Of a stretch of 30,943 bases of DNA, positions 30,848 through 30,943 are shown piece by piece. How positions within the stretch are numbered: the stretch's first letter is position 1; the number at the start of each line of letters is the position of its first letter. Source of the stretch: Thermoprotei archaeon (GTDB lineage: Archaea; Thermoproteota; Thermoprotei; Thermofilales; B15-G2); the NCBI GenBank assembly GCA_003649445.1, contig QMRV01000025.1, positions 1 through 30,943 on the forward strand, given 5' to 3'. A program made the position numbers and the translations under genes. The notes beneath the pieces are model-generated. The model saw only the letters and a program-made list of their open reading frames with translations, searched no databases and was not told the DNA's origin.

Positions 30848-30943
30848 AAAACTTATTTAATCTTATTTAAATACTACAGTTAAACTTATATATTTGTTTT
30901 TTACTCCTTTATAAAGGAGTTTAAAAATATTTAACAGACATAA
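30848..30943 (+). promoter_or_regulatory. CRISPR leader, copy 3, at the window edge
   Basis: Aligns without gaps to copy 2 from its AAAAC start to the TATA palindrome. Here the palindrome is perfect: ACTCCTTTATAAAGGAGT at 30903-30920. Exactly 23 bases follow to the end of the window, the same distance as from palindrome to repeat in copy 2. A type B repeat should therefore start at the next base outside the window. Most differences from copies 1 and 2 are T to C or G to A on the + strand, in line with the A/C-rich composition of 29550-30840. Confidence 0.9.

Noticed and set aside
1..30943. tRNA or rRNA genes
   Set aside because: No cloverleaf with a GGTTCRA-type T-arm or conserved rRNA segment was seen in the gaps.

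Overview
The window is AT-rich and looks like a hyperthermophilic archaeon of the Thermoproteota (Crenarchaeota). I infer this from the CRISPR repeats ending in GAAAG, the NurA/HerA pair, leaderless genes with a TATA box about 25-30 bases before a GTG or ATG start, many GTG starts, the Crn1-type ring nuclease, archaeal STAND ATPases with a C-terminal nuclease domain, and IS605-type TnpB remnants. I cannot name the genus.

Layout. 1-544: tail end of a CRISPR array of 26-base repeats (type A), leader outside the window. 600-4250: a possible small gene, a CPBP protease, a membrane protein, a decayed gene and a small unknown gene. 4216-6485: a frameshifted vapBC toxin-antitoxin pair, divergent from a Csx1 effector (CARF plus HEPN RNase). 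6598-14841: mostly housekeeping and envelope genes: a TIM-barrel isomerase, two exported membrane-anchored proteins, a decayed zinc-ribbon/HTH gene, a GH130-like glycosidase, a DUF2085 protein and a small membrane protein. 15102-16418: a STAND ATPase/nuclease gene broken by frameshifts and by a solo IS605-type right end. 16431-17946: a PIN nuclease and a minimal CARF protein with overlapping frames. 18009-19567: an unknown gene, an N-terminally truncated TnpB and a truncated protease-like pseudogene. 19647-20941: two decayed CRISPR repeats on the minus strand, then cas2 and cas4 without cas1. 21067-23030: two copies of a CRISPR leader, each followed by a dying array of 35-base repeats (type B), with a UPF0175/DUF3368 toxin-antitoxin pair between them. 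23145-24143: two unknown genes and a tiny ribbon-helix-helix gene. 24129-28953: NurA, HerA, a Crn1-like ring nuclease and an intact STAND ATPase/nuclease. 29039-30735: a two-gene Argonaute operon (small partner plus MID-PIWI protein without a normal start codon). 30848-30943: a third leader copy, ending where the next array should begin.

How it fits together. This is a defence island. Three proteins probably read or destroy cyclic oligoadenylate: Csx1, the PIN/CARF pair and the Crn1-like enzyme. A type III complex should make the signal, but no cas10 or other effector cas gene is in the window. Cas2 and Cas4 are spacer-acquisition genes and probably serve the arrays whose leaders are repeated here. 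Argonaute, HerA-NurA, STAND ATPases and TA modules add further layers.

The most unusual signals are: (1) triplicated leaders with a TATA box inside an 18-base palindrome; (2) a sawtooth in base composition on the + strand, A/C-rich before each leader or array and G/T-rich after it; (3) the split PIN + CARF operon; (4) an Argonaute whose reading frame has no ATG, GTG or TTG before the middle of its MID domain; (5) a solo right end that may retain an omega-RNA-like hairpin inside a defence ATPase gene.
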